A stretch of 64,000 nt of DNA from Thermus oshimai DSM 12092 (lineage in GTDB: Bacteria; Deinococcota; Deinococci; Deinococcales; Thermaceae): the NCBI RefSeq assembly GCF_000373145.1, contig NZ_KB890620.1:120970-184969 (forward strand). The letters are read 5' to 3'. Of this stretch, positions 1 to 9,370 are shown in pieces. How positions within the stretch are numbered: the first letter of the stretch is position 1; each line of letters starts with the position of its first letter. Made by a program: the position numbers and the translations under genes. Below the pieces are notes generated by a model. It ran no database searches, had not been told where the DNA came from, and saw nothing but the letters and a program-made list of their open reading frames with translations.

Positions 1-999
1 CTGCCCCTTTTCCAAGAGGGCGAAGGCCTCCTGGTAGCGGCTTAGGGGCAGGCGGTGGGTGATGAGGGGGGTGAGGTCCACCCGGCCGGAGTAGACCAGG
101 GCGGTGCCCTGCATCCAGGTCTGCCAGAGCCTGCGGCCGGCGATGCCGTAGGCGGTGATCCCCCGCATGACGAGCTCCCCCGCCAGGTCAAAGCGGATGG
201 GGTCTGAGGGGATGCCGAGGATCCTGGCCTCCCCCCCGGGGATGAGGGCCTTCAGGCCCTGGTGGATGGCCGCCTCGTTCCCGGAAAACTCCAGGAGGAC
301 CTCCACCCCGCTTCCCGTAACCTGCCGCACCACCTCCAGGAGGTCTTCCTCCAGAGGGTTCACCAAGCGGTCCGCGTAGGGGCGGGCGAAGCCCAAGCGG
401 TAGGGGTTGGGGTCGGAGACCAGGATGGGGCCGGCCCCGCTGGCCCGGGCCACCATGGCCGCCATGAGGCCGATGGGCCCCGCTCCCGTAATGAGGACGC
501 TCTTCCCCGAAACCCCGCTTCCCGCGTAGACCGTGTGGACCGCGTTGCCAAAAGGCTCCAGGATGGCCGCCACCTCAAAGGGGAAGCCCTCCGGGTGGAC
601 CCAGGCGTTTTCCGCCGGGACGAGGGCGTACTCGGCGAAGCCCCCGTCCCGGTCCACCCCCAGGATCTCCGTGTTCAGGCAGACGTGGTAGTGGCCCACC
701 CGGCAGGCGGGGCAGGTATGGCAGACCACGTGGCTTTCCAGGCTCACCCGGTCCCCCACCTTGGGCCTTTTCACCCCCGGGCCCACCGCCTCCACCACCC
801 CGCTGAACTCGTGCCCCAGGACCAAAGGCGGGCGGATCCGCCCCTGGGCCCAGGCGTCCCAGCGCCAGATGTGGAGATCGGTGCCGCAGATGCTGGCCGC
901 CTCCACCCGCACCAGGATCTCCCCGGGGCCGGGCTCGGGCACGGGGCGTTCCACCAGGGTTAGGCCAGGGCTTCCTTCCAGTTTGGCGAGCGCGCGCAT
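1..999 (-). CDS. tdh: L-threonine 3-dehydrogenase (3' end cut by window)
   Basis: Zinc-dependent medium-chain dehydrogenase that oxidises L-threonine to 2-amino-3-ketobutyrate with NAD in the cytoplasm. The 333 codons present show the catalytic zinc site (Cys38 in SICGTDLH, then GHE at 62-64), the structural-zinc cysteines 93, 96, 99 and 107, and a Rossmann glycine motif (GAGPIG). The family is about 343 residues, so only about ten C-terminal residues lie beyond the left edge. The ATG is at 997-999. It follows the tamB stop by 12 nt, and a TAGGAT -10-like box overlaps that stop 9 nt before the ATG, so the gene may be read through from tamB and also have its own promoter. The threonine assignment rests on overall resemblance to Thermus/E. 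coli Tdh. A different polyol or alcohol dehydrogenase of the same family is the alternative. Confidence 0.9.
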   Translation of the reverse strand, partial: MRALAKLEGSPGLTLVERPVPEPGPGEILVRVEAASICGTDLHIWRWDAWAQGRIRPPLVLGHEFSGVVEAVGPGVKRPKVGDRVSLESHVVCHTCPACRVGHYHVCLNTEILGVDRDGGFAEYALVPAENAWVHPEGFPFEVAAILEPFGNAVHTVYAGSGVSGKSVLITGAGPIGLMAAMVARASGAGPILVSDPNPYRLGFARPYADRLVNPLEEDLLEVVRQVTGSGVEVLLEFSGNEAAIHQGLKALIPGGEARILGIPSDPIRFDLAGELVMRGITAYGIAGRRLWQTWMQGTALVYSGRVDLTPLITHRLPLSRYQEAFALLEKGQ

Positions 1000-1011
1000 A
1001 CCGGGGGCATC

Positions 1012-4000
1012 CTACCACCGGTAAAGGGCCCCCACGCTGAAGCGCACGGTGTCGGAGGCCTCGAGGCCGAGGGAGAGGGCCAGGTCCGGGGCGAGGTCGT
1101 AGCCCAGCTCCAAGTCCAGGCGGCTCAATCGCCCGTCCCCGAAGAGGAAGGTAGAGCCCAGGCTCACGGTGAGCCCGTCCCGGCGGTAGCCCACGGAGAA
1201 GGTCTGCGCCCCCTGCAGGTCCAGGGTGTAGCCCAGGAAGAGCTCGGGGCTTAAGTATTTGCCGATGGAGAAGCGGGTGTCCTCCAAAGCCCCCCCCTGG
1301 AGGGCGGGCAGTTCCACCCGGAGCCGGTCCAGCCCCAGGGCGCGGGCCAGCTCCCGCTCCAGCTGGCCCACCAGGAGGTTTTCCAACACCGCCCCCAGGG
1401 CCACCTGGGGGAAGGTCTCCGCCAGGCGGGTCACGTCGGGGGTGCCGAGGGCGAGGAGGGCGTAGATCTCCGGCTCGGAAAGGGGGGGCTCGGAGGTGAA
1501 GCGGGGCTCGAGGCGCACCTTCACCCGGCCGTTTTCCCGGAGGAACTCCCCTTGGGCCTCGAGGGCCACGGCGTAGCCCCGCACCTGGGCCGAGGCCTTT
1601 AGGGCGAACTCGGGGAGGAGACCCCGGTCCGGGCGGAAGCGGAGGGCGCTTTCGGGCTCCAAGGCAAACTGGGCGTCCCACAGGCGGAAGGCCCCCCAAA
1701 GGGGCCGGACCTCCCCCACCAAATAGGGGTCGGCGTAGGGGCCCTCCAGGTACACCTCCCCCTTAAGCTCCCCCTGGGCTAGGCTCTCCTGGACCAAGAT
1801 CCCCCGCTCCGCGTAGATCCGCACCCCCTCAAAGCGGAGGGGGAGGGGCGCCCCTGGGGCCTCCCCGGTGGGCACCCCCTCCTGCACCAAGGCCCGCTGG
1901 CCCGCCTCGGGGATGGCCAGGCGGGCCCTCAAGACCTCCGCGTTCCCCGTAAGGTGGTAGGTGCCCTTCTCCTCGTAAAGGAAGAAGCTCTTCACGTCCA
2001 GCAGGCCCTCTTGCAGGTAGTAACGGGGGTAGTAGAGGGGAAGCTTGCCGTAGCCCGCAAGCCGCAAGGGAAAGAGGGTGCCCGAGGCCTGGGCCTCCCC
2101 TAGGGCGATCCCCACCCCGTAGCCGGGGTAGCGGAGGGCGAGCTCCGCAGGGGTGGCTTCCTTAAGGCCGGGCAGGGAGACCTCCCCCCGGGCCAGGACC
2201 CGGAAGTCCTCTAAGGTGCCCTGGAGGCCCAGCCGGGCCCGCCCCGGGAAGGGCTTGGAGAGGAGGAGCTCCCCCTCCGCCCTAGCCCCCCCGTTTAGGG
2301 CAAGGAGGCCCTTGGGCACGCGCCCCTCCAGGGGGCCTAAGCGGAAGGCGAAGTCCTCCAGGTCCACCCGGAACCCCTCCCCGGTAAGGCGAAGCTCCAG
2401 GGTGCCCGAGGCCTGGGGCCGGTAGGGCTTTAAGAAGGGCACCACCTGGAGAACGGGGGTGTAGACGGTGTCCTTAAGGGTGAGGCGGAGGTCGCTCCCC
2501 TCCGGGCTCCAGTAGCCCGCCCCCTCCCAGCTCCCCCGGCCCGAGAGGCGGAGGTGGTCCACGGTAAGCCGCCTTCCCCCGTAGCGGAAGGCGGCCTGCC
2601 CCCTAAGCTCATCCCCCCCGCCCCGGAAGACCAGGCTCTCCCCCACCAGCACCCCCTCCCCCGCCCAGGGGTCCCCAAGGGGCAGGCGGAGGCGGAGCGC
2701 GCCCGTCCAGTAGGCCTGGCCCTCCAGGGGGCCCGCCACCGCGGCGAGGAGGAGGTGGAGGGGGAAGCCCCGGGGGTCGGCCCGGAGGTCCAGAACCCCC
2801 CGCTCCCAGGCCAGGGCCAGGGGGGTGCGCCCCAGGACCCCCAAAACCTCCACCCTGGGGCCAAAGCCGCCCTGCAGGCTAAAGGGCAGGGTCTCCCCCG
2901 CCACCCCCACCTGCCCCTCCAAGCGGGCCTCTCCCCTACCCCCCTTAAAGGCCACCTCCCCCGAGGCCCGGCCCTTCAGGTAGGGGGCGTATCGGCCCAA
3001 GAAGTCCTCCAAGGCGGCGTCTTCCAGGCGAAGGCGCCCCTCCAGGGGAAGAAGGGTGCCCTGCCCCTGGAGCCGGCCCACCTCCCCCGAGAGGACCCCC
3101 TCCACGGGGAAGCCCGGGCCATCCCGCACCTCCCCCAGGAACCGGGCCCCCAAGGGGGCCAAGGGCAGGTCCACCTTCAGGACCCCCCCACCCTCCCCGG
3201 GGTAGCGGAGATGGCCCCGCAGATAGGGGCCCTCCGCCTTAAGCTCCACCTCCAAAAAGCGCCCCGATAGCTCCACGGCCTGCGGGCCCGCCCGGTAGTG
3301 GACCCGGTAGCCTCCGGCCAGGTCCACCCGCCCCTCCAAAGCCCCCTCCCCCGCCGCCCACCAGGGATGGGCCGGGTGGGCCCCCTCCAGGAAAACCTCC
3401 TTCCCCTTCCCCTCCAGGCGCAAACTGAGCCCGGAAAGGGGCAGGGCCAGCGCCCCGGACACCTCCCCCCCCTGGTAGCGCAGGGCCCCCTCCCCAAAGG
3501 TGGCGGAGAGGGTGAGGGCCAGAGCCTCCAGGTCCAAGACCCCCCGCACCTCCCCTTCCGCCAAAGGGTTTGGGGGCAGGGTAAGGGCCAGGGCCACCCT
3601 TCCGCCCTCGCCCTCCACCCGGATGGGGGGGAGGGAAAGGACGCGCACCTCCCCCGACCCCCGGGCCTCCCGCCGGGCCAGGTCCACCCCCACCCCCCCC
3701 ACCTCCAAGAGGGGCCAGGCCAGGCGGAAGGCCTGGCCCAAGGCCTCCCCCTCCAGGAGAGGCACCCCCCGCCCGGAAAGCCGCGCCCGCCCGTAGGGGA
3801 AGGCCACCTCCCCCTCCCAGGCCCCCCGGTAGGCCACCTCCCCCTCTAAATCCCCCGAAAGGCGGGCCTCCAAAGCCCCCTCCCTCCAAGCCCCCTCCGC
3901 CTCCGCCCGCCGCCCAAAGGCCTCCAGAAGGAGGCGGCCCTTTAGGTGGGCAAAAGAACCCTCCACCCCCCCCGTGAGGCGCAAGGGGCCGTAGGCAAAC

Positions 4001-7000
4001 CCCTGGAGGCGGAGGCCCACCCCGCCGGGTCCCACCTCCCCCGAAACCCCATCCCCCTCCACCCTCAGGCGGAAGCCGGGAAGGCCCGTGAGGGCCAAGG
4101 CCACCTCCCCGTACCGGTAGACCCCCTTAAGCCACACCCCCGGATAGGCCCCCTCCGCCTCCAAAACCCCAAGGCCCCAGGGCAAGGGCCCCTCGTACCG
4201 GTAACGCAGGGCCAAAGGGGAAAGGTCCAGCCGCCCGGTAAGGGGAAGGTCCACCCCCAAAAGGTCCAGCCCCAGCCCCCGCCCCACCGCCCGCACCGCC
4301 CCGTAGGGGGTGGAAAGCACCCCCTCCCCGGCCACCCCCCCCTGGTAGCGGTACGCGCCCCGGAACCCCACCCCCCGGTAGGCCAGGTCCAGTCGCGCCC
4401 CCCCTTCCACCCCCGCGCAAGGCCCCAGGGGCCGGGGCAGGCAGAAGACCCCCTCCCCACCCCCCTCCAAAGCCCCCTCGCCCCTCAGCAGGATGCGCCC
4501 CGAGCCTAGGTCCGCCTCCGCCAAAACCGCACCCTCAGGCACCGGGTAGCGCACTTGGAGCCGCCCAGAAAGCCCCTCCCGGTAAAAAGCCTCCCCCCTT
4601 ACCCTAGGCCCCAGGAAGCGCGCCCATAAGCCCCCCTCCCCATACCCCGCCTCCAGGGCCTCCCCGAGGAGGGTTCCCCTAACCTCCGCCCGCAAGGGGG
4701 AAAGCCAAAGCCGCCCCGAGGCCTCCCCTTCTAAACCCAGCCCCGCCCCCGGACGGAGGGTGAGGGAAAGGGGCCCTGTCCAAGGCCCTTCCCCGGAAAG
4801 CCCCACGAAGAGGGGCAGGCCCAAGGGGGTGAGGTCCAAACCCCCTTGGGCCTTTAGGCGCCCTCCCTCCAGGGCCAGGTCCAGCCCCTCTCCCCGGGCC
4901 TCCAGGCTTAGGGCCTCCACCCCGTAAGCCCCTCCTCCCTGCCGGTAGGCGAGGCGGAAGGGAAGCCTCAGGCCCTCCCCTTCCAAGGCCCCCCGCCCCT
5001 CCGCCCGGAGGTCGGGGAGGGTGCCCAAAAGCGCCACCTCCCCCTTTAGGGCCCCTTTCAGAAGGGGAAGGTCCAGCCCCACCCGTCCGGAAAGGGAAAG
5101 GCCCTGGAGGAGGCCCTCCCCCCGGACCGCCCCCGGCCCCACCCGCCCGGAAAGCCTGAGGCGCAAGTGACCCTCCCCCACGCCCTCCAGGCGAAGCCCA
5201 AGCCCCTCCGCCCGAAACCCCCCCCGGTAGCCCCCGGGACCGTAGGCCAGGTCCGCTTGGAGGGCCACCCCCTCCACCGCCCCCTGCCCTTTCAAGTGAA
5301 GGTGCAGCCCCTCCTCGTAGCGGGCCTCCAGGGCTAAGGGCGCATGCCAGGTCGCCCGCACCCTGGCCCCCTCCCCCAGGAGCTCCACCGGCCCCTCCTG
5401 CTCCAGATAGGCCAGGCTCCGGAGGAAGCCCTGCCCCCGGTACCCCGTCCCCGACCAGAGGAGGTCCAGCGCCCCTTCCGCATAGGAAGAGCGGTGGCGG
5501 AGCCGGCCTTCCCCCTTCTGGGCCAGGAGGTCCAGGCGTGCCGAAAGGCGGGTTTCCCCAAGCCCCTCCCCCGCGTGGCGGGCCTCGAGCCCCAGGGCGC
5601 TCCAGGGGCCTTCCACCTGAAGCTCCCAATCCTGGTAGCGGAAAGCCCCCTCCAGGCGCCTTCCCCCAAGGTCCAGCCGGCCCGTTCCGGAAAGCGCCCC
5701 CAGGCCCTGTAGCGCCCCCGTTCCCGGGGTCCAGGCCAGGCCCACCTCCCGCCAGAGGAGCCGGAGCGTCCCCTCCCCATAGCGGAAGCGGAAGGCCTCC
5801 CCGCCGTAGGCCACCTCCCCCTGGGCCTCCCCCCCGCCCCTCAGGTCCAGCGCCCCTTCCGCCCGCCCCCCCAAGGGGAGGCCCAGGGCCTTCCCCAAAG
5901 GCCCGAGGTCCAGGCGGAAGGCCACCTCCTCCCCCAAAAGGCGCAGATGGGAGCCCTCGTAGGCCACCTCCAGGAAGGTCCCTTCCCCGTACCCTCCCCG
6001 GAAGCGGAAGGGAAGCCCGGCCCAGACCCCCTCCCCCTCGCCCGAAACCTTAAGGCCCTCCCCCCGGAAGGCCCCTTCCAGCGCCCCGCCGCGCTCCAGG
6101 AGGCGGAAGGGGAGGCGGAAGGCCCCCCGGTAGCCAAGCCCCTCCCCCTCCAGCCGGATGGGACCCTCCAGGGCGTAGCGGAAGCGGCCCCCCTCGAGCC
6201 GGGCCCTCCCCTCCAGGTCCACGGGCTCCAGGTAGGGCGCTTCCGCCCGGCCCTTCAGGGCGAAGGCCAAGGCGGTCCAAGGCCCCCCGCCCGAAGCCTC
6301 CAGGCGGAGGGCCACCCCCCCTTGGCGGTAGCCCCCTTCCAGACGGGCGGAGAGGCCTTCCGGGGAAGCCTCCCCCTCCCCTTCCCCATAAGGCCCCTGG
6401 AAGCGGAGGCGGGCCTTTAGAAGTTCGTGCCCTAAGGCCTCGAGGCGCCCGTAGGGGGTCTCCCAAAGGAGCCTTCCACCCCCCTCCCCCCAGGCCCCCG
6501 AGACCTTCCCGAAAAGGCCAAAAGGGCTTAGGTCCAGGCCCTCGGCCCTCAGGTCCAGGCGAAGGGCCCCCTCGTACCCCCCGGAAAGGCGAAGCCCCGG
6601 CCCCGCCCCCTGGAAGCGCACCCGAAGGCCCTCCCCCGAGAAGGCCAGGGCCAGGGCGGAGAACCGGGCCTCCCCCCGGTAGCGGAGGGCCAAGAGGTCC
6701 GCCTCGCCCCGGAGGGCCCCCGCCCCCAGGGCGGGAAGCCGGGCCTCGCCCTGGAGGCGAAGCCCCCGCCAGGGCCCCTGGGCGGAAAGGGCCCCGTACG
6801 GGGTCTTGAGGGCAGCCCTCCCCCCCTGGAGGTCCCCCTCCGCCTCCAGCACCCCTTCCTGCCCCCGGTAGGCGAAGGGGAGGCGGAGCCGGAAGGGGAA
6901 CCCCCCCCGGAAGGCCACCTCCCCCACCCCCTCCACCCTTAAGCCCTCCCGGTCCAACTGGAGGGGGAGGGGCGGCAGGGCGAGGCCCTCCACCGCCGGG

Positions 7001-9042
7001 GGGATCAGGCGCCCGGAAAGCCGAAGGCTAGGGTAGACCTCCCCTTCCGCCTCCACCCACCCCCAGGTGGAAAGGGAAAGCCTAGGCCCCTCCCCCAGGA
7101 GCCTCCCTTCCACCCCGTAGGCCCGGAAGCGGGCCCAGCCGGAAAACCCCTCCCGGTAGGCCAGGTCGGCCTCCAAGAGGAGGGGGCCCAGGCCCCCCTT
7201 CCCCACCACCCGTAGGCCCTCCCGGTAGCGCACCCCGAGCCCCCCGGCCCGGAGGTCCAGGCCCCTTTCCGGGTCGTAGACCCCCTCCAGGGGCACCCGG
7301 CCCAAGGGGGTGAGGGCCGCCCCCCTAAGCTCCGCCCCCAGGCCCCGGAGATGGGCCTCGGCCTCGAGGTAGCGCCCTTTTAAGGAGAGGCGCCCCGAAA
7401 GCCCTTCCCCCCCATACCGGGCCCGCCCCGAAAGGCGGAAGGTGTCCAGGAGGGAAAGGGGGAGGTCCCTCAGGGCGAGGTCCAAAACCCCCTTCCGGTA
7501 GCGCCCCTCCCCGTAGGGGCTTAGGAAGCGGAAGCCCCCATCCTCCTGGACCACAAAGAGGGGAAGGCGGGCGTAAGGGGAGTCGTAGCGGAGGTCCGCC
7601 CGAAGCCGCCCCAAGCGGAGCCGCCCCTCCCCCTCAAGCGCCCCCAGGAGGAGGGGCGTGGCCTTCAGGCTTAGGGCGAGGTCGGACCAAGGGCCAAAGA
7701 AGGCCAAAGGCCCAAGCCGCCCCCTCACCCTTCCCCCTTCCCCCTCCAGGCTTCCGGAAAGGTCTAAGGGCTGGAAAAGGGGAAGCCGCACCCCGGGGCT
7801 TTCCACCCCCACCCGGAAGCGGCTCCCCTCGCTCAAAAAGCGCACCCGGGCCAGGCCCTCCAGGGGCCTGGGCCAGGCCACCGCCCCTTCCCCTCGGGCC
7901 TGGACCCCCTCCCCCTCCAGGCGGAGGGCGCTTCCCAGGCTGTCCCGGAGGTGGGCCCGGTAGGCCTGGCCCCTCAGGGCGAAGTCCAGGGCGTAGGTCC
8001 GGTCAAAGAGGCGGCCCTCCGCCAGGGCCTCCAAGGAGAAGACCCCGTCAAACCCGAGCCTTCCCCGGTGGCGGAAAGGCTCCCCCAGAAGCCGCCCCTC
8101 CCCCTCAAAGGCCCCTTCCAGGGCGAGCCTCTCCCAGCCCGAGCCCTCGAGGCGGAGAAGCCCCTCCCCCTCCAAGGGAAGCTCCAGCCCGTAGTGGCGG
8201 GCCAGGGCCTGGAGCCTGGGGCGGCCCTCTAGGCGGAAGCGGTAGAAGGCCCGGCCCCAGTCCACCTCCGCCCAGGCGGTCAGGGGCCCCTCGAGGCCTT
8301 CCCCCCTAAGCTCCGCCTCCGCCCGCCCCCCAAGAAGGCGCACCTCCCCCCCCACCCCGCTGAGGCGGAAGCCCACCAGCTCCACCGCGCCCCCCTCCAC
8401 CCGCGCCCGGCCCAGGACCCCCTTGGGCCCCACCTCCACCTCCCCGGAAAGGGCCCCGCCCAAGAGCCCCGGGTAGAAGAAGGAAAGGGCCCCCACCCCG
8501 CCCCTGAAGGCCACCCGCCAAGCGGAAAGGTCTTCCGCAAGAGGCCGGGCCTCCCCCTCCAGGGTCCCGCCGGGCAGGCGGGCCAGGAAGCGGTAGGGGT
8601 TTTGCCCCTCCAGGGTGAGGCGCAAGGGGGGGAGGAAGAGCCTTTCCCCTTTTGGGAGCTCCACCGCCACCTCCTCCAGGACCAGGCTCCGGAAGAGGGT
8701 CCTTATGGGGGGCGGGGGGCCCGGCTTTTCCGGAATCAGGGCCTCCCAGGTGGGCCGGATGAGCCCCTTCCGCACCCTAACCCTTAAGGGGAGTTCCCGG
8801 CGGAGCAGGCCCAAAAGGTCATAGGCCACCTCCACCTCCTCGGCCTTCAGGCTCAGGCCCTCCCCCCTAAGGTCCACCCCCCGGAGCCGGAGGCCCAGGA
8901 GGAGGTAGCCCCGAACCCCCTCCACCTTCCCGGAAAACCCTGCTCCCTCCAGGCCCCAGCGCACCACCCCCTGCAAAAGGGGGGGCCAGGCAGGGAGGGC
9001 CAGGAGAAAGAGGAGGGGAAGGAGGAAGAGGAGGCGCCGCAC
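1012..9042 (-). CDS. tamB: TamB/AsmA-like giant envelope protein
   Basis: Very large protein (2676 aa; E. coli TamB is about 1260). A single N-terminal hydrophobic anchor (about residues 1-25, MRRLLFLLPLLFLLALP) is followed by a long, monotonous Gly/Leu/Arg/Glu-rich beta-repeat region, in which short strands such as LRLEGEG and AYRGEG recur through the whole protein. The end is a conserved TamB C-terminal (DUF490-type) region with alternating aromatic/polar strands finishing in GALYRW. In this family the repeats form a beta-taco groove that spans the periplasm and moves lipids or helps outer-membrane protein assembly. The start is a GTG at 9042; GGGAGG lies unusually close to it, and a TATCCT -10-like box lies 9 nt upstream. 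It is the first gene of a probable unit with tdh. BamA is encoded 4.5 kb away; no TamA is seen. Confidence 0.85.
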   Translation of the reverse strand: MRRLLFLLPLLFLLALPAWPPLLQGVVRWGLEGAGFSGKVEGVRGYLLLGLRLRGVDLRGEGLSLKAEEVEVAYDLLGLLRRELPLRVRVRKGLIRPTWEALIPEKPGPPPPIRTLFRSLVLEEVAVELPKGERLFLPPLRLTLEGQNPYRFLARLPGGTLEGEARPLAEDLSAWRVAFRGGVGALSFFYPGLLGGALSGEVEVGPKGVLGRARVEGGAVELVGFRLSGVGGEVRLLGGRAEAELRGEGLEGPLTAWAEVDWGRAFYRFRLEGRPRLQALARHYGLELPLEGEGLLRLEGSGWERLALEGAFEGEGRLLGEPFRHRGRLGFDGVFSLEALAEGRLFDRTYALDFALRGQAYRAHLRDSLGSALRLEGEGVQARGEGAVAWPRPLEGLARVRFLSEGSRFRVGVESPGVRLPLFQPLDLSGSLEGEGGRVRGRLGPLAFFGPWSDLALSLKATPLLLGALEGEGRLRLGRLRADLRYDSPYARLPLFVVQEDGGFRFLSPYGEGRYRKGVLDLALRDLPLSLLDTFRLSGRARYGGEGLSGRLSLKGRYLEAEAHLRGLGAELRGAALTPLGRVPLEGVYDPERGLDLRAGGLGVRYREGLRVVGKGGLGPLLLEADLAYREGFSGWARFRAYGVEGRLLGEGPRLSLSTWGWVEAEGEVYPSLRLSGRLIPPAVEGLALPPLPLQLDREGLRVEGVGEVAFRGGFPFRLRLPFAYRGQEGVLEAEGDLQGGRAALKTPYGALSAQGPWRGLRLQGEARLPALGAGALRGEADLLALRYRGEARFSALALAFSGEGLRVRFQGAGPGLRLSGGYEGALRLDLRAEGLDLSPFGLFGKVSGAWGEGGGRLLWETPYGRLEALGHELLKARLRFQGPYGEGEGEASPEGLSARLEGGYRQGGVALRLEASGGGPWTALAFALKGRAEAPYLEPVDLEGRARLEGGRFRYALEGPIRLEGEGLGYRGAFRLPFRLLERGGALEGAFRGEGLKVSGEGEGVWAGLPFRFRGGYGEGTFLEVAYEGSHLRLLGEEVAFRLDLGPLGKALGLPLGGRAEGALDLRGGGEAQGEVAYGGEAFRFRYGEGTLRLLWREVGLAWTPGTGALQGLGALSGTGRLDLGGRRLEGAFRYQDWELQVEGPWSALGLEARHAGEGLGETRLSARLDLLAQKGEGRLRHRSSYAEGALDLLWSGTGYRGQGFLRSLAYLEQEGPVELLGEGARVRATWHAPLALEARYEEGLHLHLKGQGAVEGVALQADLAYGPGGYRGGFRAEGLGLRLEGVGEGHLRLRLSGRVGPGAVRGEGLLQGLSLSGRVGLDLPLLKGALKGEVALLGTLPDLRAEGRGALEGEGLRLPFRLAYRQGGGAYGVEALSLEARGEGLDLALEGGRLKAQGGLDLTPLGLPLFVGLSGEGPWTGPLSLTLRPGAGLGLEGEASGRLWLSPLRAEVRGTLLGEALEAGYGEGGLWARFLGPRVRGEAFYREGLSGRLQVRYPVPEGAVLAEADLGSGRILLRGEGALEGGGEGVFCLPRPLGPCAGVEGGARLDLAYRGVGFRGAYRYQGGVAGEGVLSTPYGAVRAVGRGLGLDLLGVDLPLTGRLDLSPLALRYRYEGPLPWGLGVLEAEGAYPGVWLKGVYRYGEVALALTGLPGFRLRVEGDGVSGEVGPGGVGLRLQGFAYGPLRLTGGVEGSFAHLKGRLLLEAFGRRAEAEGAWREGALEARLSGDLEGEVAYRGAWEGEVAFPYGRARLSGRGVPLLEGEALGQAFRLAWPLLEVGGVGVDLARREARGSGEVRVLSLPPIRVEGEGGRVALALTLPPNPLAEGEVRGVLDLEALALTLSATFGEGALRYQGGEVSGALALPLSGLSLRLEGKGKEVFLEGAHPAHPWWAAGEGALEGRVDLAGGYRVHYRAGPQAVELSGRFLEVELKAEGPYLRGHLRYPGEGGGVLKVDLPLAPLGARFLGEVRDGPGFPVEGVLSGEVGRLQGQGTLLPLEGRLRLEDAALEDFLGRYAPYLKGRASGEVAFKGGRGEARLEGQVGVAGETLPFSLQGGFGPRVEVLGVLGRTPLALAWERGVLDLRADPRGFPLHLLLAAVAGPLEGQAYWTGALRLRLPLGDPWAGEGVLVGESLVFRGGGDELRGQAAFRYGGRRLTVDHLRLSGRGSWEGAGYWSPEGSDLRLTLKDTVYTPVLQVVPFLKPYRPQASGTLELRLTGEGFRVDLEDFAFRLGPLEGRVPKGLLALNGGARAEGELLLSKPFPGRARLGLQGTLEDFRVLARGEVSLPGLKEATPAELALRYPGYGVGIALGEAQASGTLFPLRLAGYGKLPLYYPRYYLQEGLLDVKSFFLYEEKGTYHLTGNAEVLRARLAIPEAGQRALVQEGVPTGEAPGAPLPLRFEGVRIYAERGILVQESLAQGELKGEVYLEGPYADPYLVGEVRPLWGAFRLWDAQFALEPESALRFRPDRGLLPEFALKASAQVRGYAVALEAQGEFLRENGRVKVRLEPRFTSEPPLSEPEIYALLALGTPDVTRLAETFPQVALGAVLENLLVGQLERELARALGLDRLRVELPALQGGALEDTRFSIGKYLSPELFLGYTLDLQGAQTFSVGYRRDGLTVSLGSTFLFGDGRLSRLDLELGYDLAPDLALSLGLEASDTVRFSVGALYRW

Positions 9043-9091
9043 TCCTCCCGTAGGATAGACCCCCAGTGTGAAAAGGTCATGGAGGGGGGTT

Positions 9092-9097
9092 TAAAAT
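9092..9097 (+). promoter_or_regulatory. -10 box of a leaderless promoter (acyP)
   Basis: TAAAAT ends 6 nt before the ATG of acyP (spacer gccccc). Transcription would therefore begin at or next to the A of the ATG, giving an mRNA without a Shine-Dalgarno leader. A partial -35 (GTGAAA, 9068-9073) stands 18 nt upstream. The same geometry recurs at several other genes in the window. Confidence 0.55.
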
Positions 9098-9103
9098 GCC
9101 CCC

Positions 9104-9370
9104 ATGCCGCGCCTGGTGGCCTTGGTCAGGGGAAGGGTGCAGGGGGTGGGGTACCGGGCCTTCGTGCAAAGGAAGGCCCTGGAGCTCGGGCTTTCCGGCT
9201 ACGCGGAAAACCTTCCGGATGGGCGGGTGGAGGTGGTGGCGGAAGGCCCCAAGGAGGACCTGGAAGCCCTCCTCCACCACCTGAAACAGGGCCCAAGGCT
9301 GGCCCGGGTGGAGGAGGTGGAGGTGCAGTGGTCGGAGGAGACGGGCCTGAAGGGGTTCTACGTGTACTGA
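9104..9370 (+). CDS. acyP: Acylphosphatase
   Basis: Small cytoplasmic enzyme (88 aa, normal for the family) that hydrolyses carboxyl-phosphate bonds such as acyl phosphates. The active-site signature [11 protein letters not shown] carries the catalytic arginine (Arg18), and the substrate asparagine is Asn36 in GYAENLPDG. The C-terminus ends GFYVY, typical of the ferredoxin-like fold. It is transcribed divergently from tamB. Its last 13 nt overlap the 3' end of the convergent hflX. No Shine-Dalgarno is present; a -10 box sits 6 nt before the ATG. Confidence 0.95.
   Translation: MPRLVALVRGRVQGVGYRAFVQRKALELGLSGYAENLPDGRVEVVAEGPKEDLEALLHHLKQGPRLARVEEVEVQWSEETGLKGFYVY

Noticed and set aside
575..1699. 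A 374-codon minus-strand frame across the tdh-tamB junction
   Set aside because: It overlaps two recognisable genes in another frame and its translation is Pro/Gly/Arg-rich.
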